A DNA stretch of 64,000 bases, from positions 13,736 to 77,735 of the forward strand of contig NZ_JAPDOD010000043.1 in the NCBI RefSeq assembly GCF_027587205.1, read 5' to 3'. The notes below the pieces were generated by a model. It had not been told where the DNA came from. It ran no database searches and was given only the letters and a program-made list of their open reading frames with translations. A program made the position numbers and the translations under genes. Shown here one piece after another: positions 33,701 to 40,650 of this stretch. This DNA comes from Solirubrobacter ginsenosidimutans. Lineage in GTDB: Bacteria; Actinomycetota; Thermoleophilia; Solirubrobacterales; Solirubrobacteraceae. The first letter of the stretch is position 1. Each line of letters begins with the position of its first letter.

Positions 33701-33730
33701 GCGGTGAGAAGGTTCGAACTGAAGAACTGA
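30716..33730 (+). CDS. SBBP-repeat surface protein with Fn3/Ig-like C-terminal domains
   Basis: 1004 residues from ATG 30716 (GGGAGG upstream). An N-terminal signal reads LATFAVACGASPP with a possible lipobox Cys. Residues about 40-235 match the domain that precedes SBBP repeats in bacterial surface proteins (LTFLENRGQTDPRVRFHVQG). Then about nine SBBP beta-propeller-like repeats follow (AYSTFLGGASDD, GNAYVTGFTQSPDFPTTAGA and variants) to about 700. Three tandem beta-sandwich domains (FDWGEVSGAASYTIQVDE, FDWSDVANAAWYTIEVDD, FDWSDVSGANGYTIQIDD) close the protein. Probably an extracellular adhesin or binding protein. Confidence 0.85.
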   Translation: MLRNVLSVAFGFALATFAVACGASPPPQLEQSAVAKPTRSLPLTFLENRGQTDPRVRFHVQGSSHAFFLTPDEIALTLRKQSGAGVNLALRFVGANPNPALTGDERVKAAANFIRGGRQQHVPGYQQVVYRDLWPGIDMALRGSDGELKYEFRVHPGADPRAIRLAYRGASGLTQTTDGALRIDTPLGALTDSPPVAYQDSGRVDSRYALTGRDGYGFAIGSYDSTRELIIDPNLAYSTFLGGASDDTPLGITTDAAGNAYVTGFTQSPDFPTTAGAFDRTGSASNNLDVFVTKLNPAGTAAVYSTFIGGGNFDWGRAITVDSSGNAYVTGQTKGSNFPTTGGAFDRTFNVDTCPRCGIDQYDAFLLKLNPTGSGLVYSTFLGGTQLDDALGIAIDGARNAYVAGQTVSSNFPTTAGAFDRTPAGGYDAFVTKLNATGSALVYSTLLGGEDNELPAGIKVDSGGNAIVGGGTRSTGFPTTPGVFDTTQNGGAFDERFDGFVTKLNAAGNGLVYSTFVGGSKSDFTSDFSVDAAGNTYVAGSTLSPDFPVTPGAFDSTFNGSESFALKLDPAGSRLVYSTFVPTAAAVAPDANGNAWLAGGQGPGALITPDAFAPFFKGGGSDAYVARLNATGSAIDFASFLGGSNNEGAIDLALDPAGDIYLAGHTFSSDFPTTTGAFDRTFAGNLDIFWGEGFVAKVDVDATAPPVTPPAPAPAAPALATPADAATTANPVTFDWGEVSGAASYTIQVDEISAFGNPLVASASVTASQWTTGALPEGTWFWRVRAVNSEGTPGAWSETRRITIQNAPPPPPPPVPGAPSLTSPAGGASVTQPFTFDWSDVANAAWYTIEVDDSASFSQPLVWAATTTPSQLATNSLPNGTLFWRVRAFNSDGIGGDYSAVRTVVVGPAPPGPLAAPSLLSPAADARFSPGSSITFDWSDVSGANGYTIQIDDSDSFSAPLTLQQIVSTSQFATSSLPTRRLWWRVRANDGGAWSAVRRFELKN

Positions 33731-33754
33731 GGACGATCACGGCCCACATCTTCA

Positions 33755-35182
33755 CTAGGCGAGTGAGGGGCGCCGGCTCGAACGGCCGGCGCGCTTGACC
33801 GCGTACATTGCGCGGTCAGCGCGTTCGAGGAAGTCGTCGGGGCTCTCGTGGGTGTCGTTGGTGACGGCGCTGCCGAGGCTCGCTCCGACACGTACGACCG
33901 GACCGTCATCGAGCGTGATCGGTGTCTCGATCGCGCTGATCATGCGGTCCATCAGGTGTTGCAGCGCCCCGTGGGCGGCGAGGTCGTCGACCAGCACGAC
34001 GAACTCGTCGCCTCCGAGTCTCGCGACGGTGTCGTTGCCGCGAACGACGGCGTTCAAGCGCTGAGCGGTGGTGACCAGCACCTGATCGCCGGCGGCGTGG
34101 CCGTGGACGTCGTTGACCTGCTTGAAGCCGTCGAGGTCGGCGTAGATCAGGCCGATGCCGTTGTGGAAGCGGGTCATCCGCTGACGCGCCTGCGCGAGGC
34201 GCTCGATCAACAGGCGCCGGTTGGGGAGACCGGTGAGGCTGTCGCGCAGCGCCAGATCCTCGCGGCTCACGAGCCCGGTCATCAGCGCCGCCGCGGTCAA
34301 GGATGAGACCGCGCACGTCGCGAGGTAGGTCTGGGCGACGAGCAGCCCGTTGAACGCGCCGTCGGTCGCGAACGGGCCGCTGCCGGCCGCCGTCAGCGTC
34401 TCGACGAGCGCGCCGACCACGCACACGGAGGCGGCGGCCGCCCGCGTGCCCAGATGCATGCCGATCAGCCCGAGCACCGGGATCAGCGCGAACGGGAGCC
34501 CGAGCTCGGCCGACCACCCCCACGGCATCGCGACGGCGAGAGCGATGGCGAGGACGGCGAAGGTCCAGCTGCCCGACAGCTTGAACAGGGGCTTGGCCGG
34601 CGGCCGGGCGAGGCTGATGATCAGCGGGGCGACGACCAGCACGCCGACCGCATCGCCGATGTACCAGCGCCCGAGCCGCGGCCACAGCGGCGTCTCGCCG
34701 ATCAGCCAAGGGAAGCCCGCGCCGATTGCCGCCCCGAGCGCGGGGCCGATGCACGCGGCGGCAACGATGAACACCCGCAGATCGCGCCGGCGCGAGAGGT
34801 CCGGGACCCGGCCGAGCCAGCGCTGGACGAGCACGGCCGACAGCACCGGCTCGCAGCCGTTGGCGACGCCTGACCCGAGCGACGACCACACGCTGGCGCC
34901 GTTGAGCAGGCTCGTCACGCCGTCGCCCGCGCAGATCGCCACGCAGTACGCCGGCCATTCCCGTCGCGGCCGCAGGATCAGCACCGAGACCGTGACGCCC
35001 GCCGCGGGCCAGAAGACGACGCCGGTCGTGCCGTCGCCGAACGACGTCTCGATGTCGACGAGCTTGTACAGCGCGGCGTAGACGAGCGCCAAACCCACTG
35101 CCGCCAAGACGAGTCGACCAGACGACAGGGGATCGGGCTCTCTCGAGCCCCGGGGAGGCACCACACCGCTGCGCACTGCCAT
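33755..35182 (-). CDS. MASE1-GGDEF diguanylate cyclase
   Basis: 475 residues from ATG 35182, preceded by GGAGGG. The N-terminal 300 residues hold about eight to ten membrane helices of the MASE1 sensor type (GTTGVVFWPAAGVTVSVLIL, RWYIGDAVGVLVVAPLIISL). The C-terminal domain has DSLTGLPNRRLLIERL and an intact active site GGDEF (390-394), with the inhibitory I-site RGND five residues before it. It should make cyclic di-GMP in response to an unknown membrane signal. It is divergent, 134 bases away, from the protease-fusion operon. Confidence 0.92.
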   Translation of the reverse strand: MAVRSGVVPPRGSREPDPLSSGRLVLAAVGLALVYAALYKLVDIETSFGDGTTGVVFWPAAGVTVSVLILRPRREWPAYCVAICAGDGVTSLLNGASVWSSLGSGVANGCEPVLSAVLVQRWLGRVPDLSRRRDLRVFIVAAACIGPALGAAIGAGFPWLIGETPLWPRLGRWYIGDAVGVLVVAPLIISLARPPAKPLFKLSGSWTFAVLAIALAVAMPWGWSAELGLPFALIPVLGLIGMHLGTRAAAASVCVVGALVETLTAAGSGPFATDGAFNGLLVAQTYLATCAVSSLTAAALMTGLVSREDLALRDSLTGLPNRRLLIERLAQARQRMTRFHNGIGLIYADLDGFKQVNDVHGHAAGDQVLVTTAQRLNAVVRGNDTVARLGGDEFVVLVDDLAAHGALQHLMDRMISAIETPITLDDGPVVRVGASLGSAVTNDTHESPDDFLERADRAMYAVKRAGRSSRRPSLA

Positions 35183-35316
35183 CCGCCCTCCGACCTTCGA
35201 TTGCGGGCCGAATGATCGTAGTGCGGCGTCGGCAGGGAGACGCGCGTGCCCACACCACTTCGGCACACTGGTCGGCCCCATTGCAGCGATGCCTGACCGT
35301 GGCAGGCTCACTGACC

Positions 35317-37518
35317 ATGGGTACGTCTCCCACCCGCGGCGAGATCGGCCGGCGCGCGGTCCCGTTGATCCTCGCGGCGGCGCTGTTGCCGGCTGGGTCG
35401 GCGCGGGCGCAGACGCCGCAGGTCAGGCTCGCCGCGCCGTCGTCCTGCCCGGTCAATGTCAACTGCATCCCCGGCTTCAAGCGGGTGTACAAGATCGACC
35501 CGTCGGGCGCCTCCTTCGTGCGGTTGCGTGTCGCCGACGCCGGGGTTCAGGCGCTGGACGACGGCGTCGCGGAAGTCGCTGCGGTGTTCACGTCCAACCC
35601 GCAACTGTCGCGTCCGGACATCCTCCCGCTGCGCGACGACAAGCGCATGATTAGCCGCGACCACGTCGTGCCGGTGGTCCGTTCCACCGTGCTGCGCACG
35701 TACGGTCCGGCATTGCGCAGGGCCTTCGACGGCGCGTCGCGGCTGCTGACGACATTGCAGCTTCGAGGTCTCAACCAGCAGGTGATCGACGGGCGCCTCC
35801 CGGAGGCGGTCGGCGGTGAGTTCGTGGACGCCAACGGGCTCGGAGGCCCCGCCCGCCGGACGCGTAGCGGCCGTCAGATCGTGATCGGCTTCCAGGCCTT
35901 CGACGAGAACGAGACGCTCGCGTACCTGTACGCGGCGGCGCTGCGCGGCGCCGGCTTCCGCGTCAAGGTGCGCGCCATTGGCGGGCTGCGGCCCGAGACC
36001 GTCGCCGCGTTCCGGCGCAAGCGGATCGACGTGTGGCCGGGCTACTCCGGGTCGCTGCTCGGCTATCTGGGCGGCACCTCGCTGCGGGGCGCTCTCGCGA
36101 AGCTCGGCGCGACGCCGATGCGGCTCTCACCGGCCGAGGATCGCAACGCCTTCGCGATGAAACGCGACGTTGCCGCGCGGCTCGGGATCAGCCGGCTGTC
36201 CGACCTCGCGCGCTACTGGCCCAAGGCATCCAAGCCGGCGGCAACGGCACACGCGGCCCAGGCGGAGGAGCTCCAGGACGAGCAGTGGGCAGTCGCGCCG
36301 GATAGCGTGATCAACCTGCCGGGCGCGTGGCAGCTGTCCCAGGGCGCCGGCGTGACCGTCGCCGTCATCGACTCCGGCGCCCGGCTGGACCATCCCGACC
36401 TCGCACCGAACATCTGGACCAACTTCGACGAGGTTCCGGGCAACGGGATCGACGACGACCACAACGGCTACATCGACGATGTCCACGGCGTCGATCTGTC
36501 CACCACACAACCCGGTCAGGACGTGTCGGACGGGTACGGGCACGGCACGCACGTCGCGGGGATCATCGCCGCCGCGCTCAACGGTCGAGGCGTCGTCGGC
36601 GCCGCCCCGCAAGCGAAGCTGATGATCATCAAGATCTTCGACAACAGCGGCGCCGGCACCACCGGCTCGGTCGCCGAGGGCATCCGCTACGCAGCGGCCA
36701 ACGGCGCGCGCGTGATCAACCTGTCGCTGACCAGCGACTCCAACGACGAGCGCGTGGCCGAGGCCGTGCAGGCCGCCGCGGCCGCGAACGTGCTCGTCGT
36801 CGCCGCCGCCGGCAACGCTGGGCGCGACATCGACACCGCGCCCGCGTACCCTGCGGCGCTCCCCGCGAGCAACCTGCTCGCCGTCGCGTCCACCGACCCC
36901 AGTGACGGGCGCAGCATGAGCGACTACTCGAACTTCGGGCGGCTCACCGTGCAGGTCGCCGCGCCCGGCGCGCAGATCCTTTCCACCGCCAACGACGGCA
37001 GCTACGTGGACATGAGCGGCACGTCGATGGCCTCGCCGATGGTCGCCGGCGTCGCTGCCCTGGTCGCCGGCGCCAACCCGCAGATCAGCGCCGTCGACCT
37101 GCGCGCGGCGCTGATGCAGAACGCCGACCCGTCGCAGCTGCCGGTCGCCGCCGGCTACGTCGACGCGCTGCGCACCGTGCTGGCCGCCACCGGCGGGGTC
37201 AGCAACGAGCTCACCCGGCCGCCGAAACTCAAGATCCTGACCGCCACCCGCAAGGGCCGCACGACGAAGATCCGCACGGCGGTCTCGGGCTCCACCGCCG
37301 CGGTCAACCGCTACCGCGTCTCAGTGAACTCACGTGCGGTCGCGCAACTCGAGCCGGGCCGTTCCCCGTTCACGGTCAAGCTCCGCCGCGGCGGGACGCG
37401 CGCGACGGTTGACGCGCTCGACGCGGCCGGCAAAGTGATCGCCAGCGCCAGCCGGCGGATCGTGAAACTGCGCAAGGGCAAGCGCGACGTCGGCACCGGA
37501 GGCGGCGTCCACACATGA
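35317..37518 (+). CDS. Fusion of lobe-swapped OpuAC-like substrate-binding domain and S8 subtilisin-like protease
   Basis: 733 residues from ATG 35317, with a signal peptide ending near GSARA (31). Residues about 50-175 resemble the C-terminal lobe of OsmF/ProX-type binding proteins (GFKRVYKID, HVVPVVRSTVLRTYGPAL, LTTLQLRGLNQQV). Residues 186-303 resemble the N-terminal lobe (IVIGFQAFDENETLAYLYAA, KRIDVWPGYSGSLLGYL, ISRLSDLARYW). Residues 325-640 are a complete subtilase with Asp352 (AVIDSG), His409 (GHGTHVAG), Asn500 and Ser570 (GTSMASP). A basic Ig-like domain ends the protein. The next gene overlaps by ATGA. Secretion and proteolysis are strongly supported; what the binding domain senses is unknown. 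Confidence 0.9.
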   Translation: MGTSPTRGEIGRRAVPLILAAALLPAGSARAQTPQVRLAAPSSCPVNVNCIPGFKRVYKIDPSGASFVRLRVADAGVQALDDGVAEVAAVFTSNPQLSRPDILPLRDDKRMISRDHVVPVVRSTVLRTYGPALRRAFDGASRLLTTLQLRGLNQQVIDGRLPEAVGGEFVDANGLGGPARRTRSGRQIVIGFQAFDENETLAYLYAAALRGAGFRVKVRAIGGLRPETVAAFRRKRIDVWPGYSGSLLGYLGGTSLRGALAKLGATPMRLSPAEDRNAFAMKRDVAARLGISRLSDLARYWPKASKPAATAHAAQAEELQDEQWAVAPDSVINLPGAWQLSQGAGVTVAVIDSGARLDHPDLAPNIWTNFDEVPGNGIDDDHNGYIDDVHGVDLSTTQPGQDVSDGYGHGTHVAGIIAAALNGRGVVGAAPQAKLMIIKIFDNSGAGTTGSVAEGIRYAAANGARVINLSLTSDSNDERVAEAVQAAAAANVLVVAAAGNAGRDIDTAPAYPAALPASNLLAVASTDPSDGRSMSDYSNFGRLTVQVAAPGAQILSTANDGSYVDMSGTSMASPMVAGVAALVAGANPQISAVDLRAALMQNADPSQLPVAAGYVDALRTVLAATGGVSNELTRPPKLKILTATRKGRTTKIRTAVSGSTAAVNRYRVSVNSRAVAQLEPGRSPFTVKLRRGGTRATVDALDAAGKVIASASRRIVKLRKGKRDVGTGGGVHT

Positions 37519-38315
37519 TCCGCGCGGTCGCGCTGCTGGTCGCCATCGCCACCCTGGCCGGCGCGCCGCCGGCACGCGGGCAGACGACGCTGACCATGAG
37601 CGGCGACCCGGTCGTGCAGGCCCTGGTCGCCGACCTCGCCTACTTCTACCGTCATTCCGTCCCCAACCCGCCGCAATTTGCGCTCTCGGGCGGCAACACG
37701 ACCACCGGGATCGCCGACACCGAACGCGGCATCTCCGACGCCGGCCTGGTCTCACGCAACACGCTCGCGGACGACCCGGCGGACATCGTGCTGACCCCGC
37801 TGGCGCTCAGCGGCGTCTGCCTGATCTCCAGCCGCGGCAACCCGGTCCCAAGCCTCACCCGCGCGCAACTGCAGGATCTCGTCGCCGCACGCATCACGAA
37901 CTGGAGCCAAGTCCCGGGCTCGCCGCGCAGCGACGCGATCGTGCCGGTCGGCCGCACCCTCGCCACCGGCGCCGGCCAGGTGTTCCGATCGGTCTTCGTC
38001 GACGTCGGGACACCCTTCGCCTGGAACCAGGTGACCCTGCTGACCTCAGCACAGGTCCGCGACTACGTCGAGCAGACACCGGGCGCCATCGGCTACGTCG
38101 ACCTCGCGCTCACCAAGCCGGTCCACGTCATCAACTACGAAAACGTCGGCTGCACGCGCGCGACGATCAAGGACGGCAGCTATCCGGCGCGGCGCCCCCT
38201 CGGGTTGGCCACCCGCGGACAACCGCACGGCGCGCTCGCCCGCTTCCTGCGCTGGGCAACGACCAGCAAGAAGGCCCGCCAGGTGATCGCGAGCCGTTAC
38301 ATCCCCACGCGATAG
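37515..38315 (+). CDS. PstS-like periplasmic/extracellular substrate-binding protein
   Basis: 266 residues, ATG 37515 overlapping the protease stop (ATGA). A signal peptide covers residues 1-22. The body follows the PBP-like phosphate-binding family: TTLTMSGDPVVQALVADLAY, LSGGNTTTGIADTERGISDAGLVSR, LTRAQLQDLVAARITNWSQV, TPGAIGYVDLAL, ARFLRWATTSKKARQVIA. No pst permease genes are nearby, so it is probably not part of a transporter; coupling to the protease fusion suggests a binding or sensing role with it (inference). Confidence 0.87.
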   Translation: MIRAVALLVAIATLAGAPPARGQTTLTMSGDPVVQALVADLAYFYRHSVPNPPQFALSGGNTTTGIADTERGISDAGLVSRNTLADDPADIVLTPLALSGVCLISSRGNPVPSLTRAQLQDLVAARITNWSQVPGSPRSDAIVPVGRTLATGAGQVFRSVFVDVGTPFAWNQVTLLTSAQVRDYVEQTPGAIGYVDLALTKPVHVINYENVGCTRATIKDGSYPARRPLGLATRGQPHGALARFLRWATTSKKARQVIASRYIPTR

Positions 38316-38366
38316 TGCAGTACCCGGTGCGTCGTATCGCGTACTACAGCTTGTAGTTTTGAAGCC

Positions 38367-39863
38367 ATGAGAAGGCTTCCCTTCGCTGCGGCCGCGTTGG
38401 TGGCACTGATGGCGCCGGCGTCCGCGTACGCCGCCGAGCAGCCGTCGCCCGGCGCGGCCGGGATCGGCGACCGGCTGTTCCCGAAGCTCGGGAACGGCGG
38501 CTACGACGTGCAGCACTACGACATCGCCCTGAACTACGCCACCGCCGCGCCCTCGCAGGGGATCGACGGCACCGTGACGATCACCGCGAAGGCGACGCAG
38601 TCACTGTCGCGCTTCGACCTCGACTTCGCCGGCGACAGCGTCGGCTCGATCGCCGTCAATGACCAGCCGGCGACGTTCTCGCGCGCCGATCAGGACCTCG
38701 TCATCACCCCGGCGCAACCGCTGCCGAAGGGCAAGCCGTTCGTCGTCACGGTCTCCGACTACAAGGCGCACCCGAAGCGGCCCAGCGGCGACAACATCCT
38801 CAACAACGCGTTCATCGTCACGCCGGACGGGTCGGCGACGCTTCCACAGCCGTCCGGCGCGCACGTGTTCCTGCCGTCGAACGACCATCCGCGCGACAAG
38901 GCCACGTTCACGTTCCGCCTCGACGTCCCCGACGGTGAGACCGCGGTCGCCAACGGCGACCTCGAATCGCAGACGAGCGCCGGCGGCCGCACGACGTTCG
39001 TCTACCAGCAGCAGCAACCGATGGCGACCGAGCTGATCCAGCTCGCCGTCGGCAGTTACAAGCTCATCGACCGCGGCGTGCAGGACGGCGTGCACGTCCG
39101 CGACGTCGTCGCGCCCTCGCTGGAGCCGCTGCTCGCCGACAAGCTCCCGGTCGAGATCGATCAGCTCGCGTGGCTGAAGGCGCGCGTCGGCGCGTACCCG
39201 TTCTCCAGCTACGGCTCCTTCGTGGTCGACGCGGCGATCGGCGCCTCGCTGGAGACCCAATCGCTCTCGATCTTCGATCGCGAGGTGTTCCAGGGCAGCT
39301 TGGGAACCTGGCCGACGACGATGCTGCACGAGACCGCGCACCAATGGTTCGGCGACAGCGTCTCGCCGCATGAATGGAGCGACGTGTGGCTCAACGAAGG
39401 CCACGCGACCTATTACCAGTGGAGCTATGCCGCCGAGCACGGCGAGATCAAGGCGGACGCGGGCGTCTCGGACACGTTCGCCGGCACGCTGAAGTCCTAC
39501 TACGAGCTCGGCGACTTCTACCGCCAGAAGATCGAGCCGGTGGCGAGGCCCAAGAGCAGCGCCTTCAAGCAGCTGTTCAGCGCGCAGCAGTACTTCGGCG
39601 GCGCGGTCGCCCTGTACGCGCTGCGCCAGAAGGTCGGCGAGACGACGTTCCGGAAGATCGAGCGCGCGTGGGTGACCCGCTACGCGGGCAAGTCCGCCTC
39701 GACCGCGGACTACATCGCCCTCGCGTCGAAGGTCTCAGGCAAGCACCTCGGCCCGTTCCTGCACGACTGGCTCTACGGCACCAAGACCCCGGCGATGCCG
39801 GGCCATCCTGACTGGAAGGTCAAGTCGGTGAAGGAGGTCGAGGGCGGGCCTCCGACGCACTAG
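38367..39863 (+). CDS. Secreted M1 family zinc aminopeptidase
   Basis: 498 residues, ATG 38367, signal peptide to about residue 22 (AYAAEQ). The zinc motif HETAH (His321, Glu322, His325) followed by Glu344 in WLNEGHATYY has the M1 spacing HExxH-18-E. The upstream beta-domain (YDVQHYDIALNYATAAPSQG) is the M1 N-terminal saddle. The family exopeptidase motif is not obvious as GAMEN: the equivalent segment reads IGASLETQS, so specificity may differ. It is shorter than PepN and lacks the large C-terminal superhelix, as in other secreted M1 enzymes. Convergent overlap of 44 bases with the next gene. Confidence 0.92.
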   Translation: MRRLPFAAAALVALMAPASAYAAEQPSPGAAGIGDRLFPKLGNGGYDVQHYDIALNYATAAPSQGIDGTVTITAKATQSLSRFDLDFAGDSVGSIAVNDQPATFSRADQDLVITPAQPLPKGKPFVVTVSDYKAHPKRPSGDNILNNAFIVTPDGSATLPQPSGAHVFLPSNDHPRDKATFTFRLDVPDGETAVANGDLESQTSAGGRTTFVYQQQQPMATELIQLAVGSYKLIDRGVQDGVHVRDVVAPSLEPLLADKLPVEIDQLAWLKARVGAYPFSSYGSFVVDAAIGASLETQSLSIFDREVFQGSLGTWPTTMLHETAHQWFGDSVSPHEWSDVWLNEGHATYYQWSYAAEHGEIKADAGVSDTFAGTLKSYYELGDFYRQKIEPVARPKSSAFKQLFSAQQYFGGAVALYALRQKVGETTFRKIERAWVTRYAGKSASTADYIALASKVSGKHLGPFLHDWLYGTKTPAMPGHPDWKVKSVKEVEGGPPTH

Positions 39864-40632
39864 GGGCGAGAAACGGCGTCGTCGTGGCGAGCTCGACGAA
39901 GCCGAGTCGCTTGAGGATCGGCCGGCTGGCGGGGAGCGCGTCGACCTGCAGGTACCGGAAGCCGCGGGCGGCCGCGAGCGCCGCCCGGTGGGCGACCAGC
40001 GACCGGAAGACCCCGCGGCCGCGCCACGCGGCCACGGTGCCACCGCCCCACAGGCTCGCGAACTCGGTGCCGGCGTTGAACTCGACCCGCCCGGCGGCGA
40101 TCGGCGTATCGCCCGCGTCCGCGATCACGCCCGCGAACGAACCCGGCTGGTGGCGGAGTGCGTTCAGCAGGACCTTGCCCAGCCCGGAGTGGTCCTCGCC
40201 GAACACCTCGTCGTGCACGGACACCATCGCGTCGACGCCTTCCTCGTCGACCACCGCGCGCAGGTCCACGCCCGCCGGGGGAGAAGCGTCGAGCGTGAGT
40301 GCGGCGAGCTCGGCGACGAGCAGCGCCTCGGCCGGCCCGCGGGTGAACCCGGCCGCGACGAGCCGGTCGGGCAGGTCTCGCGGCCGGTCGTAGGAGTAGT
40401 GCTTCCACTCCCACGCGTGCCCGAGCTCGGCGAAGCGGGTGACCTGCGCGGCGATCACCGCGTCGGCGTCGGTGTTCTCCAACGCGCTCCACGTGACGCC
40501 GTTCCATCCGAGCGCCCCGCTGATGCACCGGACCACGTCGCGCTCACGCTCGACCGTGCCGGTCGGCACGTCGGGCGCCGGACTCCGGCGAATCTGCTCG
40601 TCGTAGGCCGCCAGAACTGCTCGCGGGTCCAT
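39820..40632 (-). CDS. GNAT family N-acetyltransferase
   Basis: 270 residues from ATG 40632. The acetyl-CoA-binding motif A is at the C-terminal half: GGGTVAAWRGRGVFRSLVAH followed by AAARGFRYLQVDAL and ILKRLGFVELATTTPF. The N-terminal half (ENTDADAVIAAQVTRFAELG, WEWKHYSYDRP) is a second degenerate GNAT-like domain, as in double-domain family members. Substrate unknown. Its 3' end overlaps the M1 peptidase gene by 44 bases. Confidence 0.9.
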   Translation of the reverse strand: MDPRAVLAAYDEQIRRSPAPDVPTGTVERERDVVRCISGALGWNGVTWSALENTDADAVIAAQVTRFAELGHAWEWKHYSYDRPRDLPDRLVAAGFTRGPAEALLVAELAALTLDASPPAGVDLRAVVDEEGVDAMVSVHDEVFGEDHSGLGKVLLNALRHQPGSFAGVIADAGDTPIAAGRVEFNAGTEFASLWGGGTVAAWRGRGVFRSLVAHRAALAAARGFRYLQVDALPASRPILKRLGFVELATTTPFLAPSASEARPRPPSPT

Positions 40633-40650
40633 GCGCTCAACCCAAGCACA

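Noticed and set aside
37515..38315. Phosphate ABC transporter operon
   Set aside because: Only the binding protein is present; no pstC, pstA, pstB or phoU genes are adjacent.
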